Source of the DNA: JANYCO01 sp964437245
GTDB taxonomy: Bacteria > Bacteroidota > Bacteroidia > Cytophagales > Cytophagaceae
Reading direction: 5' to 3'
DNA: 15,159 nt
NCBI GenBank assembly: GCA_964437245.1
Contig: CAYTGJ010000108.1
Span: 1 to 15,159, forward strand
Made by a program: the position numbers and the translations under genes. Below are positions 7,565-15,021 of the stretch, piece by piece. The notes under the pieces are model-generated. The model did not search any database and was not told the origin of the DNA. It was given only the letters and a program-made list of their open reading frames with translations. Each line of letters begins with the position of its first letter. Positions within the stretch are counted from its first letter, which is position 1.

Positions 7565-9532
7565 TTATCTGATGATCTGGAGCCAGCTTTTGATCACTTT
7601 CGCTTTCAGATCTATTATATAATAATACACCCCGTCTGACACATTATCCGGGCACCAGCGGAAATTCCTGTCGGAAGAAGTATATACATTCGCTCCCCAC
7701 CGGTTATAGATCTGTACCGATTTGAACTCGTACGTACAATTGTCTCCCGGCAAATTATGCAAATAGAAACAATCGTTAAGATTATCTCCATTAGGAGTGA
7801 TCAGTGTGGAAGGAATAATATTCTGCAAACCGGTATCTACATCTTCCAGTTTCAGCGTAATCCTGGTCGTAGCGGAATGTGTATAGATACAACTATGATC
7901 TTTTAAGATAAAATCAATCGTATATTCTGTTCTTTTATCTAAATATTCACACTTGGGAACCCATGAAAAAAGATACGCAACGCTGTCAGGCCCCTCGAAT
8001 ACTTTATTGAATTGCATTTCATAGTACTCCATGGAGAAACGAAATCCTTTTGCTTCAATCGTTCTGACATCATACAGATCAGGATCCAGTCCATAGACAT
8101 AAATATTCGTCAACGTATCAGGATAAGTAGTAAGGGTAGTCAATGGTAGAAGCGTAGTCCCGATCACCGGCGGATCGTTATTTTCATCCACATCTACATA
8201 CACATAAGTCCGTAAAGTATCCGACCTCCTGGGGCATGTGGCATCGTCTCCGTCTACCACAATAATGTCCAGAAAATACACAGAGTCACGCTCAATCAGA
8301 ACTTTGTCACAAGTAGAAAAGCACATATTGATCCTTGCCGTATCCACCGCCGGAGAAATGGTGACGCGGGCAGGAGAAAACGCCAGGGCACTGCGTGGCA
8401 GATTGGTGGCCCCGTANNNNNNNNNNCCGTAAGAAATATTGACGATGTCCGTAGAACCATGAAACCGGTTGGAATCGGTGACGAAAATAGTATAACAAGT
8501 ATCCCTGTTCAGCTTTACTACGATCGTATCCGGATCCCGGTCTCCCCAATTGGTATGAGCAGGATCACTGCTGTTATTGTTATGCTGATCCGCTCCGGCA
8601 TTTAATCCTACACTCGGCGGATACGTCACCGGGCAATTATAGATCAGGTATTGAAAGTCTCTTCTGACCTCTCCTATCTTAATTCCGTCACGGTATTCCT
8701 CACACAGCACGGCAAAAGCATAAATACCGGTTTCCGAAGGCTTCACGGCCAGAATACCGGTAGAAGAATTGATCGAAAGCGCCGGATTCCCCCGGATGGC
8801 ATTGGAAGCAGAATAGCCAGGGCGCCAGGTAATAGGCTTATAAGGGGCAGGTCTTGGTATATTGACCGTTTCCTGCAGGATCGTAGTATGTCCCTGCAAG
8901 GGAGTTACCAGTGAATATACGAGCGAATCTCCATCCTGGTCCGAAGCGGAAAAATCGATGAGCGTATACGTGTCTTTGCACAAATACTGTGCAGGGGCTA
9001 CATTAAATCCCGGAGAGGAATTGATCAACCTTGTTCCGCCTACTGCTACAGGAGGGAATTCCATATAGAATGCCTGCCCGGAAACAATATCCCCCATATA
9101 GTAGTGCACAATGTTATCGGTCTGGTAATTCCGGCAGCACCGTTCCCAGGAAAGATAATATCCGGCAGGATTGGTCAGATTGGTCAGGTCTACTGAACCC
9201 GCATAAGCCAGCAATCTTGTTCTTACGAGATTAGGATTATTGCATCCATTAGTAGTATACGTGATCAGGTCTGCTTTATTCCTCTTAAGCTCAATTGTTT
9301 TTTCAGCTAAATTCGTGGTTTTATTAAAAAGCGTCGCATTAATAGTCAGATCAGCGTTGATCAACCCGGAATTGGCATTAATATCATCGTAGTATATATT
9401 CAGATAGACATTATACAGATACCCCTTCCCGGAATACTGTATCTGAAACTCTCCCCCCACAATATGAGAAGCGACGATCTTCTGCTGAGCGGTCAGGGAA
9501 AAAAATAGTAAAAAGTAGAGTATATGTTTCAT
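7565..9532 (-). CDS. Secreted protein with T9SS type B (gliding motility-associated) C-terminal sorting domain
   Basis: About 655 aa, with ten Ns at 8417-8426. The start chosen is ATG 9532 (MKHILYFLLFFSLTA); a TTG two codons earlier lies inside the -7 box. The signal peptide probably ends before SHIVGGEF, and ASHIVGGE with a later WERCCRN (about residues 129-135) is a frequent opening of large Bacteroidota surface proteins. The middle is beta-rich and extracellular-looking, with repeated Asp-rich turns such as SDQDGDSLVYSL and VDVDENNDPPVI, resembling cadherin-like modules. The last 85 residues are a type B sorting domain: TPNGDNLNDCFYLHN, VQIYNRWGANVY, SDGVYYYIIDL and a terminal WLQIIR. Such domains direct passage through the T9SS to the cell surface or medium. 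No catalytic domain is recognised; an adhesive or structural role is a guess. Confidence 0.88.
   Translation of the reverse strand: MKHILYFLLFFSLTAQQKIVASHIVGGEFQIQYSGKGYLYNVYLNIYYDDINANSGLINADLTINATLFNKTTNLAEKTIELKRNKADLITYTTNGCNNPNLVRTRLLAYAGSVDLTNLTNPAGYYLSWERCCRNYQTDNIVHYYMGDIVSGQAFYMEFPPVAVGGTRLINSSPGFNVAPAQYLCKDTYTLIDFSASDQDGDSLVYSLVTPLQGHTTILQETVNIPRPAPYKPITWRPGYSASNAIRGNPALSINSSTGILAVKPSETGIYAFAVLCEEYRDGIKIGEVRRDFQYLIYNCPVTYPPSVGLNAGADQHNNNSSDPAHTNWGDRDPDTIVVKLNRDTCYTIFVTDSNRFHGSTDIVNISYXXXXYGATNLPRSALAFSPARVTISPAVDTARINMCFSTCDKVLIERDSVYFLDIIVVDGDDATCPRRSDTLRTYVYVDVDENNDPPVIGTTLLPLTTLTTYPDTLTNIYVYGLDPDLYDVRTIEAKGFRFSMEYYEMQFNKVFEGPDSVAYLFSWVPKCEYLDKRTEYTIDFILKDHSCIYTHSATTRITLKLEDVDTGLQNIIPSTLITPNGDNLNDCFYLHNLPGDNCTYEFKSVQIYNRWGANVYTSSDRNFRWCPDNVSDGVYYYIIDLKAKVIKSWLQIIR
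8417..8426. other. Assembly gap (10 N) inside the T9SS cargo gene
   Basis: Ten Ns are flanked on both sides by the same five bases, CCGTA (8412-8416 and 8427-8431). Joining the two copies removes the gap and keeps the reading frame (minus-strand reading ISYGATNLP), which suggests a short overlap the assembler did not merge. Confidence 0.9.
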
Positions 9533-9535
9533 CCT

Positions 9536-9570
9536 CAAAGGTAGTTAAATTCATAGAAAACAATGCTCAA
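9536..9570 (-). promoter_or_regulatory. Promoter for the T9SS cargo gene, abutting its start codon
   Basis: Minus-strand TTG (9570-9568), a 24-nt spacer and TACCTTTG (9543-9536), a perfect TAnnTTTG. The box ends 3 nt before ATG 9532, so transcription would begin about at the start codon. The spacer is slightly longer than usual. Confidence 0.5.
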
Positions 9571-9936
9571 AACACAATTTACTAATAATGAGCAAATTTG
9601 AAAACTTTTGATAATGTAGAGGTTCAATTTTATGCTTATTGCAGAAAACAAATACAGGATGAAAAAAAACCGGACCTTATAAAAAATGATCCGGGAAATC
9701 CCCTGCACCTTCCCCCTTTCAGGTTCGCTTTTCATAGTCATAAATTACAATTATCAGGACGATGGACATAGGATTTTATTATAAAAGTCAATCTTTTCCA
9801 CAAGCCTTTCTTTAAAGCAAATAAAATACTGATAATAAGTAGATTATATTAATATTATTTATGCACATAATCTGGATTTCCGTATGGGAATACGCATATT
9901 TTTTTGTATTTTTACATATTGTAATTTTCATATAAT
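9571..9936. other. Gene-free AT-rich region upstream of gyrB
   Basis: This 366-nt stretch holds no credible protein gene. It contains a minus-strand terminator (9662-9694), a C/T-rich patch (about 9695-9725), two 9-mers each one mismatch from the DnaA box TTATCCACA (TTTTCCACA at 9794-9802, TTATGCACA at 9859-9867), and a very AT-rich run from about 9821 to 9862. The gyrB promoter must lie here, but no clean TTG/TAnnTTTG pair was found; TAATTTTC at 9922-9929 is the nearest match to a -7 box. Confidence 0.5.
9662..9694 (-). terminator. Minus-strand Rho-independent terminator with no assigned gene
   Basis: Read on the minus strand, CCGGATC (9694-9688) can pair with GGTCCGG (9676-9670) through 7 bp including one G-U, with an 11-nt loop, and is followed directly by eight Ts (9669-9662). 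No annotated minus-strand gene ends here; the nearest upstream DNA is the intergenic region before gyrB. Confidence 0.55.
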
Positions 9937-11895
9937 ATGAGCGAGATCACAGAGAAAATACCTAAAGATTATTCAGCGGACAACATTCAGGTTTTAGAAG
10001 GTTTAGAAGCTGTAAGAAAACGTCCGGCCATGTACATTGGCGATATCGGAATTAAAGGACTTCACCATTTAATATGGGAGGTAGTAGACAATTCCATAGA
10101 CGAAGCGCTTGCAGGCTATTGTAATGAGATATTTGTAACCATTAATGAAGATAATTCCATCACAGTGGAGGACAACGGAAGGGGAATTCCGACCGGCATG
10201 CATGCCAAAGAAGGAAAATCAGCCCTTGAAGTCGTAATGACCGTACTCCATGCGGGGGGGAAATTCGACAAAGATACATACAAAGTTTCTGGCGGACTTC
10301 ACGGTGTGGGGGTTTCCTGCGTGAACGCCCTTTCAAAACTCCTGATCGTAAATGTACACCGGGAAGGAAAAATATTCCAGCAGGAATACAGAATCGGCAT
10401 TCCTCAATATGATGTAAAAGTAATAGGTGAATCCTCCAAAACAGGAACTATTGTTACCTTCACTCCGGACGATACCATCTTTACTACCAAGGAATATAAA
10501 TACGAAACGGTCGCTACCCGTCTGAGAGAACTGGCCTTTCTGAACAAAGGGATCAAACTTCATCTGAAAGACCTGAGAGAAACAGACGAGCAGGGAAATC
10601 CGGTTTCGGATACGTTCTACTCTACCAAAGGATTGGTAGAATTTGTAGACTACGTGGATGCCACCAGAGAAAAACTCATTCCCGAGCCTCTCTATATTGA
10701 AACAGACAAAGGAGGAATTCCGATCGAAGTAGGGATCCTTTATAATACTTCTTATTCGGAGAATATTTTTTCCTATGTCAACAATATCAATACTCACGAA
10801 GGAGGAACACACGTGGCAGGTTTCAGAAGAGCGCTGACCAGAACACTGAAAGCCTACGCCGACAAATCAGGAATGCTGGAAAAATCAAAGCTTGAAATCA
10901 GCGGAGATGACTTCCGAGAAGGACTTACGGCTATTATTTCGGTAAAAGTAGCAGAACCTCAGTTCGAGGGACAGACAAAAACCAAACTGGGGAACTCCGA
11001 AGTAATGGGAGCAGTAGACGTAGCCGTTGGAGAATTACTTTCCACCTATCTGGAAGAACATCCGAAAGAAGCTAAGACAATTGTTTCAAAAGTGATACTG
11101 GCAGCTCAGGCAAGAATTGCCGCACGGAAAGCCCGGGAAATGGTACAAAGGAAAAATGTACTTTCAGGAACAGGTCTTCCCGGCAAACTGGCCGACTGCT
11201 CTGATTCTGACCCGGAAGGTTGCGAACTTTACCTCGTAGAGGGTGACTCTGCAGGAGGATCTGCCAAGCAAGGAAGAGACAGAAGGTTTCAGGCGATCCT
11301 GCCTTTGAGAGGTAAAATCCTCAACGTAGAAAAAGCTCAGGAACACCGTATTTACGAAAATGAGGAAATCCGGAACATGATCACTGCCCTGGGGGTAAAA
11401 TTCGGGACGACCGAAGACAACAAGGCACTTGATCTTTCCAAACTTCGTTACCATAAAATTATCATCATGACGGATGCCGACATCGACGGAAGTCATATCC
11501 GTACATTAAACCTGACTTTCTTCTTCCGATACATGAGAGACCTGGTAGACAGCGGCTATCTTTATATCGCCCTTCCTCCTCTTTATCTTGTAAAAAAAGG
11601 GAAACAGGAGAAGTACTGCTGGACAGAAGAGCAGAGAGAGCAGGCCGTAAGAGAACTGGCCAAAGACGGAAAAGAAGAAAATGTGGGAGTACAACGGTAC
11701 AAAGGTCTTGGAGAAATGAACCCGGAACAACTTTGGGCTACGACCATGAATCCGGATTCACGCTCACTCAAGAAAGTAAGCGTGGAATCTGCCGCCGAAG
11801 CAGACCACCTCTTCTCCATGCTAATGGGAGACGAAGTAGGACCTCGCCGGGAGTTTATCGAGAAAAACGCAAAATATGCCCGGGTAGATGTCTAA
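9937..11895 (+). CDS. gyrB: DNA gyrase subunit B
   Basis: 652 aa, the usual length for GyrB lacking the large insertion of enterobacteria. It forms the ATPase and part of the cleavage core of gyrase (A2B2), which introduces negative supercoils. The GHKL ATPase site is intact: E48 and N52 in WEVVDNSIDEA, D79 in EDNGRGIPTG, and the lid GGLHGVGVSCVN at 119-130. The TOPRIM domain carries E435 in EGDSAGGSAKQ and the Mg-binding D513 and D515 in TDADIDGSHIRT. QAILPLRGKILNVEKA and the C-terminal QRYKGLGEMNPEQLW favour GyrB over ParE. The ATG at 9937 precedes the standard N-terminus (SADNIQVLEGLEAVRKRPAMYIG). dnaA, dnaN, recF and gyrA are not in the window. A strong terminator follows, so it is probably transcribed alone. 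Confidence 0.97.
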   Translation: MSEITEKIPKDYSADNIQVLEGLEAVRKRPAMYIGDIGIKGLHHLIWEVVDNSIDEALAGYCNEIFVTINEDNSITVEDNGRGIPTGMHAKEGKSALEVVMTVLHAGGKFDKDTYKVSGGLHGVGVSCVNALSKLLIVNVHREGKIFQQEYRIGIPQYDVKVIGESSKTGTIVTFTPDDTIFTTKEYKYETVATRLRELAFLNKGIKLHLKDLRETDEQGNPVSDTFYSTKGLVEFVDYVDATREKLIPEPLYIETDKGGIPIEVGILYNTSYSENIFSYVNNINTHEGGTHVAGFRRALTRTLKAYADKSGMLEKSKLEISGDDFREGLTAIISVKVAEPQFEGQTKTKLGNSEVMGAVDVAVGELLSTYLEEHPKEAKTIVSKVILAAQARIAARKAREMVQRKNVLSGTGLPGKLADCSDSDPEGCELYLVEGDSAGGSAKQGRDRRFQAILPLRGKILNVEKAQEHRIYENEEIRNMITALGVKFGTTEDNKALDLSKLRYHKIIIMTDADIDGSHIRTLNLTFFFRYMRDLVDSGYLYIALPPLYLVKKGKQEKYCWTEEQREQAVRELAKDGKEENVGVQRYKGLGEMNPEQLWATTMNPDSRSLKKVSVESAAEADHLFSMLMGDEVGPRREFIEKNAKYARVDV

Positions 11896-11928
11896 GTAAG
11901 AGACAAAATCAGATAACAATTATTTAAC

Positions 11929-11962
11929 ATAAAAAGGGCTCTAGCAAACGAGCCCTTTTTAT
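11929..11962 (+). terminator. Strong Rho-independent terminator after gyrB
   Basis: A perfect 13-bp stem (11929-11941 with 11950-11962) has a GGGCTC/GAGCCC core, an A-run before it and TTTTT after it, around an 8-nt loop. It lies 34 nt after the gyrB stop and separates gyrB from ppk1. Confidence 0.88.
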
Positions 11963-11988
11963 ATGATCTTAATTTTAAATGTTCATAT

Positions 11989-12018
11989 TTGTTTCTAAAA
12001 GTAAATTGGTTAGATTTT
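11989..12018 (+). promoter_or_regulatory. Promoter candidate for ppk1
   Basis: TTG (11989-11991), a 19-nt spacer and TAGATTTT (12011-12018), seven of eight positions of TAnnTTTG. A start near 12024 would give a leader of about 33 nt. It stands just after the gyrB terminator, as expected for an independent unit. Confidence 0.45.
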
Positions 12019-12056
12019 AGTATAAAAGGAAGACAATATAGCAGCATTCACAGGTT

Positions 12057-14216
12057 ATGTCAGTAAAAAACAGAAATCAACTTAACGATAGTAATTATAT
12101 AAGCCGGGATCTGAGTTGGATCAACTTTAACACCAGAGTACTTGATCAGGCTAAAAATACAGACCGGAATATATTTGAACGGTTAAAATTCCTGGCAATC
12201 ACTTCCTCCAACCTGGATGAATTTTTTCAGATCAGGGTAGGAAGCTTGTACAATTACCTGGATTACGGAAAAGCAAGAATCGATAACTCCGGTTTACGGG
12301 AAGTAGCTTTCAAGGAAGTATTGCTGACCGAGATACAGAATTTCTATAACCACCAGATCGATTACCTGTCCCGGACACTGTATCCTGAATTTGAAGAAAA
12401 CGGTTTTATCATTGCCAAAAAAGAAGACCTCAACGAAGCTGAGTTCTATCTCATCGAAGAATACTTCCGGAATACGATCTATCCGATGCTTACTCCGATG
12501 GCGTACGACAGCTATCATTCCTTCCCTATCCTGATCAATAAACTCCTGACACTGGGCGTCATTACCAAACAGGAAAATGCAGGAAAAGACAATAACAAAC
12601 GGCTGTCCTTTGTTCCGGTACCACAAAATCTTCCCCGCTTTTATGAAATACACCGTGAAGACAAAATTATGTTTGTCCCGCTGGAAGACATCATAAAATG
12701 GAATATCCATAAGCTTTACCGGAATATTGAGATCATCAGGATCAGTACGTTCAGGATCACCCGAAACGGAGACTTTACACTGGAAGAAAGCGATGACCTG
12801 GAAGAACAGTATATCGAAGAAATTACAAAAAAATTAAAATCCAGGAAAACCGCCCGGGTAGTACGGATCGAGATCGAACCTGGATATTCTACCTGGATGA
12901 TGGATATCCTCAAGACCCGGTACGAACTGGATGAATTCAACATCTGTGAGAACAACAGCTTAATTGACTTTACCGGTTTCTGGCAAATCATTAACCATTC
13001 GGAATTCAAAAAGATGGCCTTTGTGGCACCGCCACCGGTAAAGCCCATCACTTACCCGAATGTAGATGAGATCGGAATCTTTGATTATCTCAAGAAGAAC
13101 GATGTTTTACTGCATCAGCCTTTCAACAACATGCTCCTGCTCGTAGACATGCTGGAAAAAGCTTCCGTAGATCCAAATGTACTGGCCATCAAAATAACGA
13201 TCTACCGACTCGCCAAAAAATCACGGATCACCAATGCATTGCTGAAAGCAGCAGAAAATGGCAAACATGTTTCCGTACTGTTTGAAGTACAGGCAAGATT
13301 TGACGAAGAAAATAATATCAACGAAGGACAGAGGCTTCAGAGAGCCGGATGCTTTGTCGTATATGGAGTCAGCCGGTTAAAGACCCATACCAAACTGATG
13401 ATGATCGTACGACGTGAACAGGACGGAAAAGTAAGACGGTATGTACACATGTCGAGCGGGAACTACAACGAAGATACGGCCAGGTTGTACACCGATATCA
13501 GTTTGCTTACGTCTAATGAGGTGTACGCCCACGATGTAAATGAATTTTTCAATGTAATCACAGGGCATTCTAAACCGGATGTGTACCAGTACCTGATCAC
13601 CTCACCCGGTGATATGCGAACAGCACTGATCAACCTGATCAATATAGAAGCAGAAAATGCCCGCAAAGGTCTTCCTAGCGGGATTGTGATCAAAGTGAAC
13701 TCCCTCCAGGATCTTCATACGATCGATGCATTGTACGAAGCTTCTCAAGCAGGCGTTTCTATCAAGCTCATCATTCGTGGTATGTGCTGTCTTCGCCCGG
13801 GGAGAAAAGGCCTAAGCGAAAATATTGAAGTAAAGTCCATTGTAGGGAATTTCCTGGAACACGGAAGACTGTACTATTTCCACAACAACGGAGACCCGAA
13901 AGTATTCGGAGGGAGTGCCGACGTAATGATCCGAAGCTTCGAACGCCGCGTGGAATCGTTGTTCCAGATCACCGATCCTCTTTGTAAACAGGAAACCATT
14001 AATATACTCGACTACAATCTTCGCGACAATGTCAACTCTTATACCCTTCTGGAAGATGGCATCTATGTCAAGAAAATGCCGGGAGACGAACCCGTGTTTG
14101 ATATTCACAAAGAATTTTTCACGGTTACAAAATCCATTGTGATGAAAGCAAAACTATTCGGCGGAACAAGGAAAAACGGCAAAGGGGAAAAGAAAAAAAC
14201 AGAAAAAGAAGTATAG
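12057..14216 (+). CDS. ppk1: Polyphosphate kinase 1
   Basis: 719 aa, close to the usual 690-740. PPK1 reversibly transfers the gamma phosphate of ATP to inorganic polyphosphate (EC 2.7.4.1). The N-terminal helical domain opens with ISRDLSWINFNTRVLDQA and SSNLDEFFQIRV. The first catalytic domain holds NVLAIKITIYRLAKKSRI, ENGKHVSVLFEVQARFDEE and SRLKTHTKLMMIVRRE, where H444 matches the autophosphorylated histidine (H435 in E. coli). MSSGNYNEDTARLYTDISLLT follows. The second catalytic domain includes RGMCCLRPG and EHGRLYYF, where H602 matches the second conserved histidine (H592 in E. coli). A lysine-rich tail (GKGEKKKTEKE) ends the protein. No exopolyphosphatase gene is adjacent, unlike in many bacteria. 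It is convergent with msrA, sharing a palindromic terminator. Confidence 0.97.
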   Translation: MSVKNRNQLNDSNYISRDLSWINFNTRVLDQAKNTDRNIFERLKFLAITSSNLDEFFQIRVGSLYNYLDYGKARIDNSGLREVAFKEVLLTEIQNFYNHQIDYLSRTLYPEFEENGFIIAKKEDLNEAEFYLIEEYFRNTIYPMLTPMAYDSYHSFPILINKLLTLGVITKQENAGKDNNKRLSFVPVPQNLPRFYEIHREDKIMFVPLEDIIKWNIHKLYRNIEIIRISTFRITRNGDFTLEESDDLEEQYIEEITKKLKSRKTARVVRIEIEPGYSTWMMDILKTRYELDEFNICENNSLIDFTGFWQIINHSEFKKMAFVAPPPVKPITYPNVDEIGIFDYLKKNDVLLHQPFNNMLLLVDMLEKASVDPNVLAIKITIYRLAKKSRITNALLKAAENGKHVSVLFEVQARFDEENNINEGQRLQRAGCFVVYGVSRLKTHTKLMMIVRREQDGKVRRYVHMSSGNYNEDTARLYTDISLLTSNEVYAHDVNEFFNVITGHSKPDVYQYLITSPGDMRTALINLINIEAENARKGLPSGIVIKVNSLQDLHTIDALYEASQAGVSIKLIIRGMCCLRPGRKGLSENIEVKSIVGNFLEHGRLYYFHNNGDPKVFGGSADVMIRSFERRVESLFQITDPLCKQETINILDYNLRDNVNSYTLLEDGIYVKKMPGDEPVFDIHKEFFTVTKSIVMKAKLFGGTRKNGKGEKKKTEKEV

Positions 14217-14236
14217 GTTCTGTAAAAGTTGTACTA

Positions 14237-14278
14237 AAAGACAAAGAGGGAAAACAATTGTTTTCCCTCTTTGTCTTT
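14237..14278. terminator. Perfect 42-nt palindromic bidirectional terminator between ppk1 and msrA
   Basis: Bases 14237-14257 are the exact reverse complement of 14258-14278 with no spacer, so RNA from either strand folds into a stem of up to 19 bp with a 4-nt AATT loop and a GAGGG/CCCTC core. On the plus strand it is followed by TATTTTTT. It starts 20 nt after the ppk1 stop, and its right end covers the first two bases of the msrA stop codon on the plus-strand map. Confidence 0.85.
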
Positions 14279-14939
14279 ATTTTTTAAGCTTATCACCAAA
14301 GACCTTTTTTACTTTGTCCACTTTAGGTTTTATGACAAAGGTACAATAGGGCTGGCTACCATTTTCATTGTAATAATTCTGATGATACTCTTCTGCTTTG
14401 TAAAAGATCGAAGCCGGACTGATCTCTGTAACGATCGGCTGGTCAAATGCTCCGGACGCATCCAGTTCTTTTTTATATTTTTCGGCAAGTATTTTCTGCT
14501 CATCGTTATGATAGAAGATTACCGAACGGTATTGTGTACCGGAATCATTTCCCTGACGGTTCAGTGTAGTCGGATCATGAGTTTGCCAGAACACCTCCAG
14601 TAGATCCTCAAATGAAATGACCGCCGGATCATATATGATCTGGATGACCTCTGCATGCCCTGTAAGTCCGCTGCATACTTCCTTATAAGTAGGATTACTG
14701 ATTTTCCCGCCTTCGTATCCGGATACAACCGATACGACTCCTTCCAGATTCTGAAAGACAGCTTCCACACACCAGAAGCACCCGGCACCAAATGTAGCTG
14801 TAGTTGTCGTCATACCTACCTCTTGTTGTTTTATACCCTCTATATTTTTACTGACCGCCTGCCCACCTTTCCCGGCATCGCAAGCCCATATCCCCATCAG
14901 CAGAAGACAGGTTATACTTTGTATGATTTTCATCCGCAT
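14277..14939 (-). CDS. msrA: Peptide methionine (S)-S-oxide reductase with lipoprotein-type signal
   Basis: 220 aa. MsrA reduces methionine-S-sulfoxide in proteins back to methionine (EC 1.8.4.11). The catalytic motif is GAGCFWCVEA with nucleophile C54; further family blocks are VVSGYEGG, GHAEVIQI, FWQTHDPTTLNRQGND with GTQYRS, and EYHQNYY. C199 in QPYCTFVIKPK is a likely resolving cysteine and C57 another candidate. Residues 1-20 (MRMKIIQSITCLLLMGIWAC) form a hydrophobic signal ending in a lipobox-like IWAC, so the enzyme is probably a lipoprotein facing the periplasm; Trp at -2 is unusual for a lipobox. ATG 14939 is used, but ATG 14933 (MKIIQS) is equally possible. No clear promoter is seen in the 82 nt before it, and the M28 gene lies upstream on the same strand, so co-transcription is possible. 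Confidence 0.95.
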   Translation of the reverse strand: MRMKIIQSITCLLLMGIWACDAGKGGQAVSKNIEGIKQQEVGMTTTTATFGAGCFWCVEAVFQNLEGVVSVVSGYEGGKISNPTYKEVCSGLTGHAEVIQIIYDPAVISFEDLLEVFWQTHDPTTLNRQGNDSGTQYRSVIFYHNDEQKILAEKYKKELDASGAFDQPIVTEISPASIFYKAEEYHQNYYNENGSQPYCTFVIKPKVDKVKKVFGDKLKK

Positions 14940-15021
14940 CGGTTTCTATACCTGTAGACTCAACAAAAAAAAGCCCTTAACAGTTTACGGCGCAGAAATA
15001 ATTATTTTCTGAACAATGCCC

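Noticed and set aside
7555..7573. Hairpin ATCAG/CTGAT between the PorE-like and cargo genes
   Set aside because: Five base pairs, no T-run in either direction and overlapping coding sequence; too weak to call a terminator.
9535..9741. Minus-strand ORF of 68 aa upstream of the cargo gene
   Set aside because: It runs through the minus-strand terminator and overlaps the cargo gene promoter and start region; composition (Phe, Ile, Tyr, Leu) reflects AT-rich DNA and no family is recognised.
14940..15021. Terminator after the M28 gene (minus strand run of eight Ts)
   Set aside because: A T-run follows AAGGGC, but I found only 3-6 bp stems that do not sit next to it; not enough to call.
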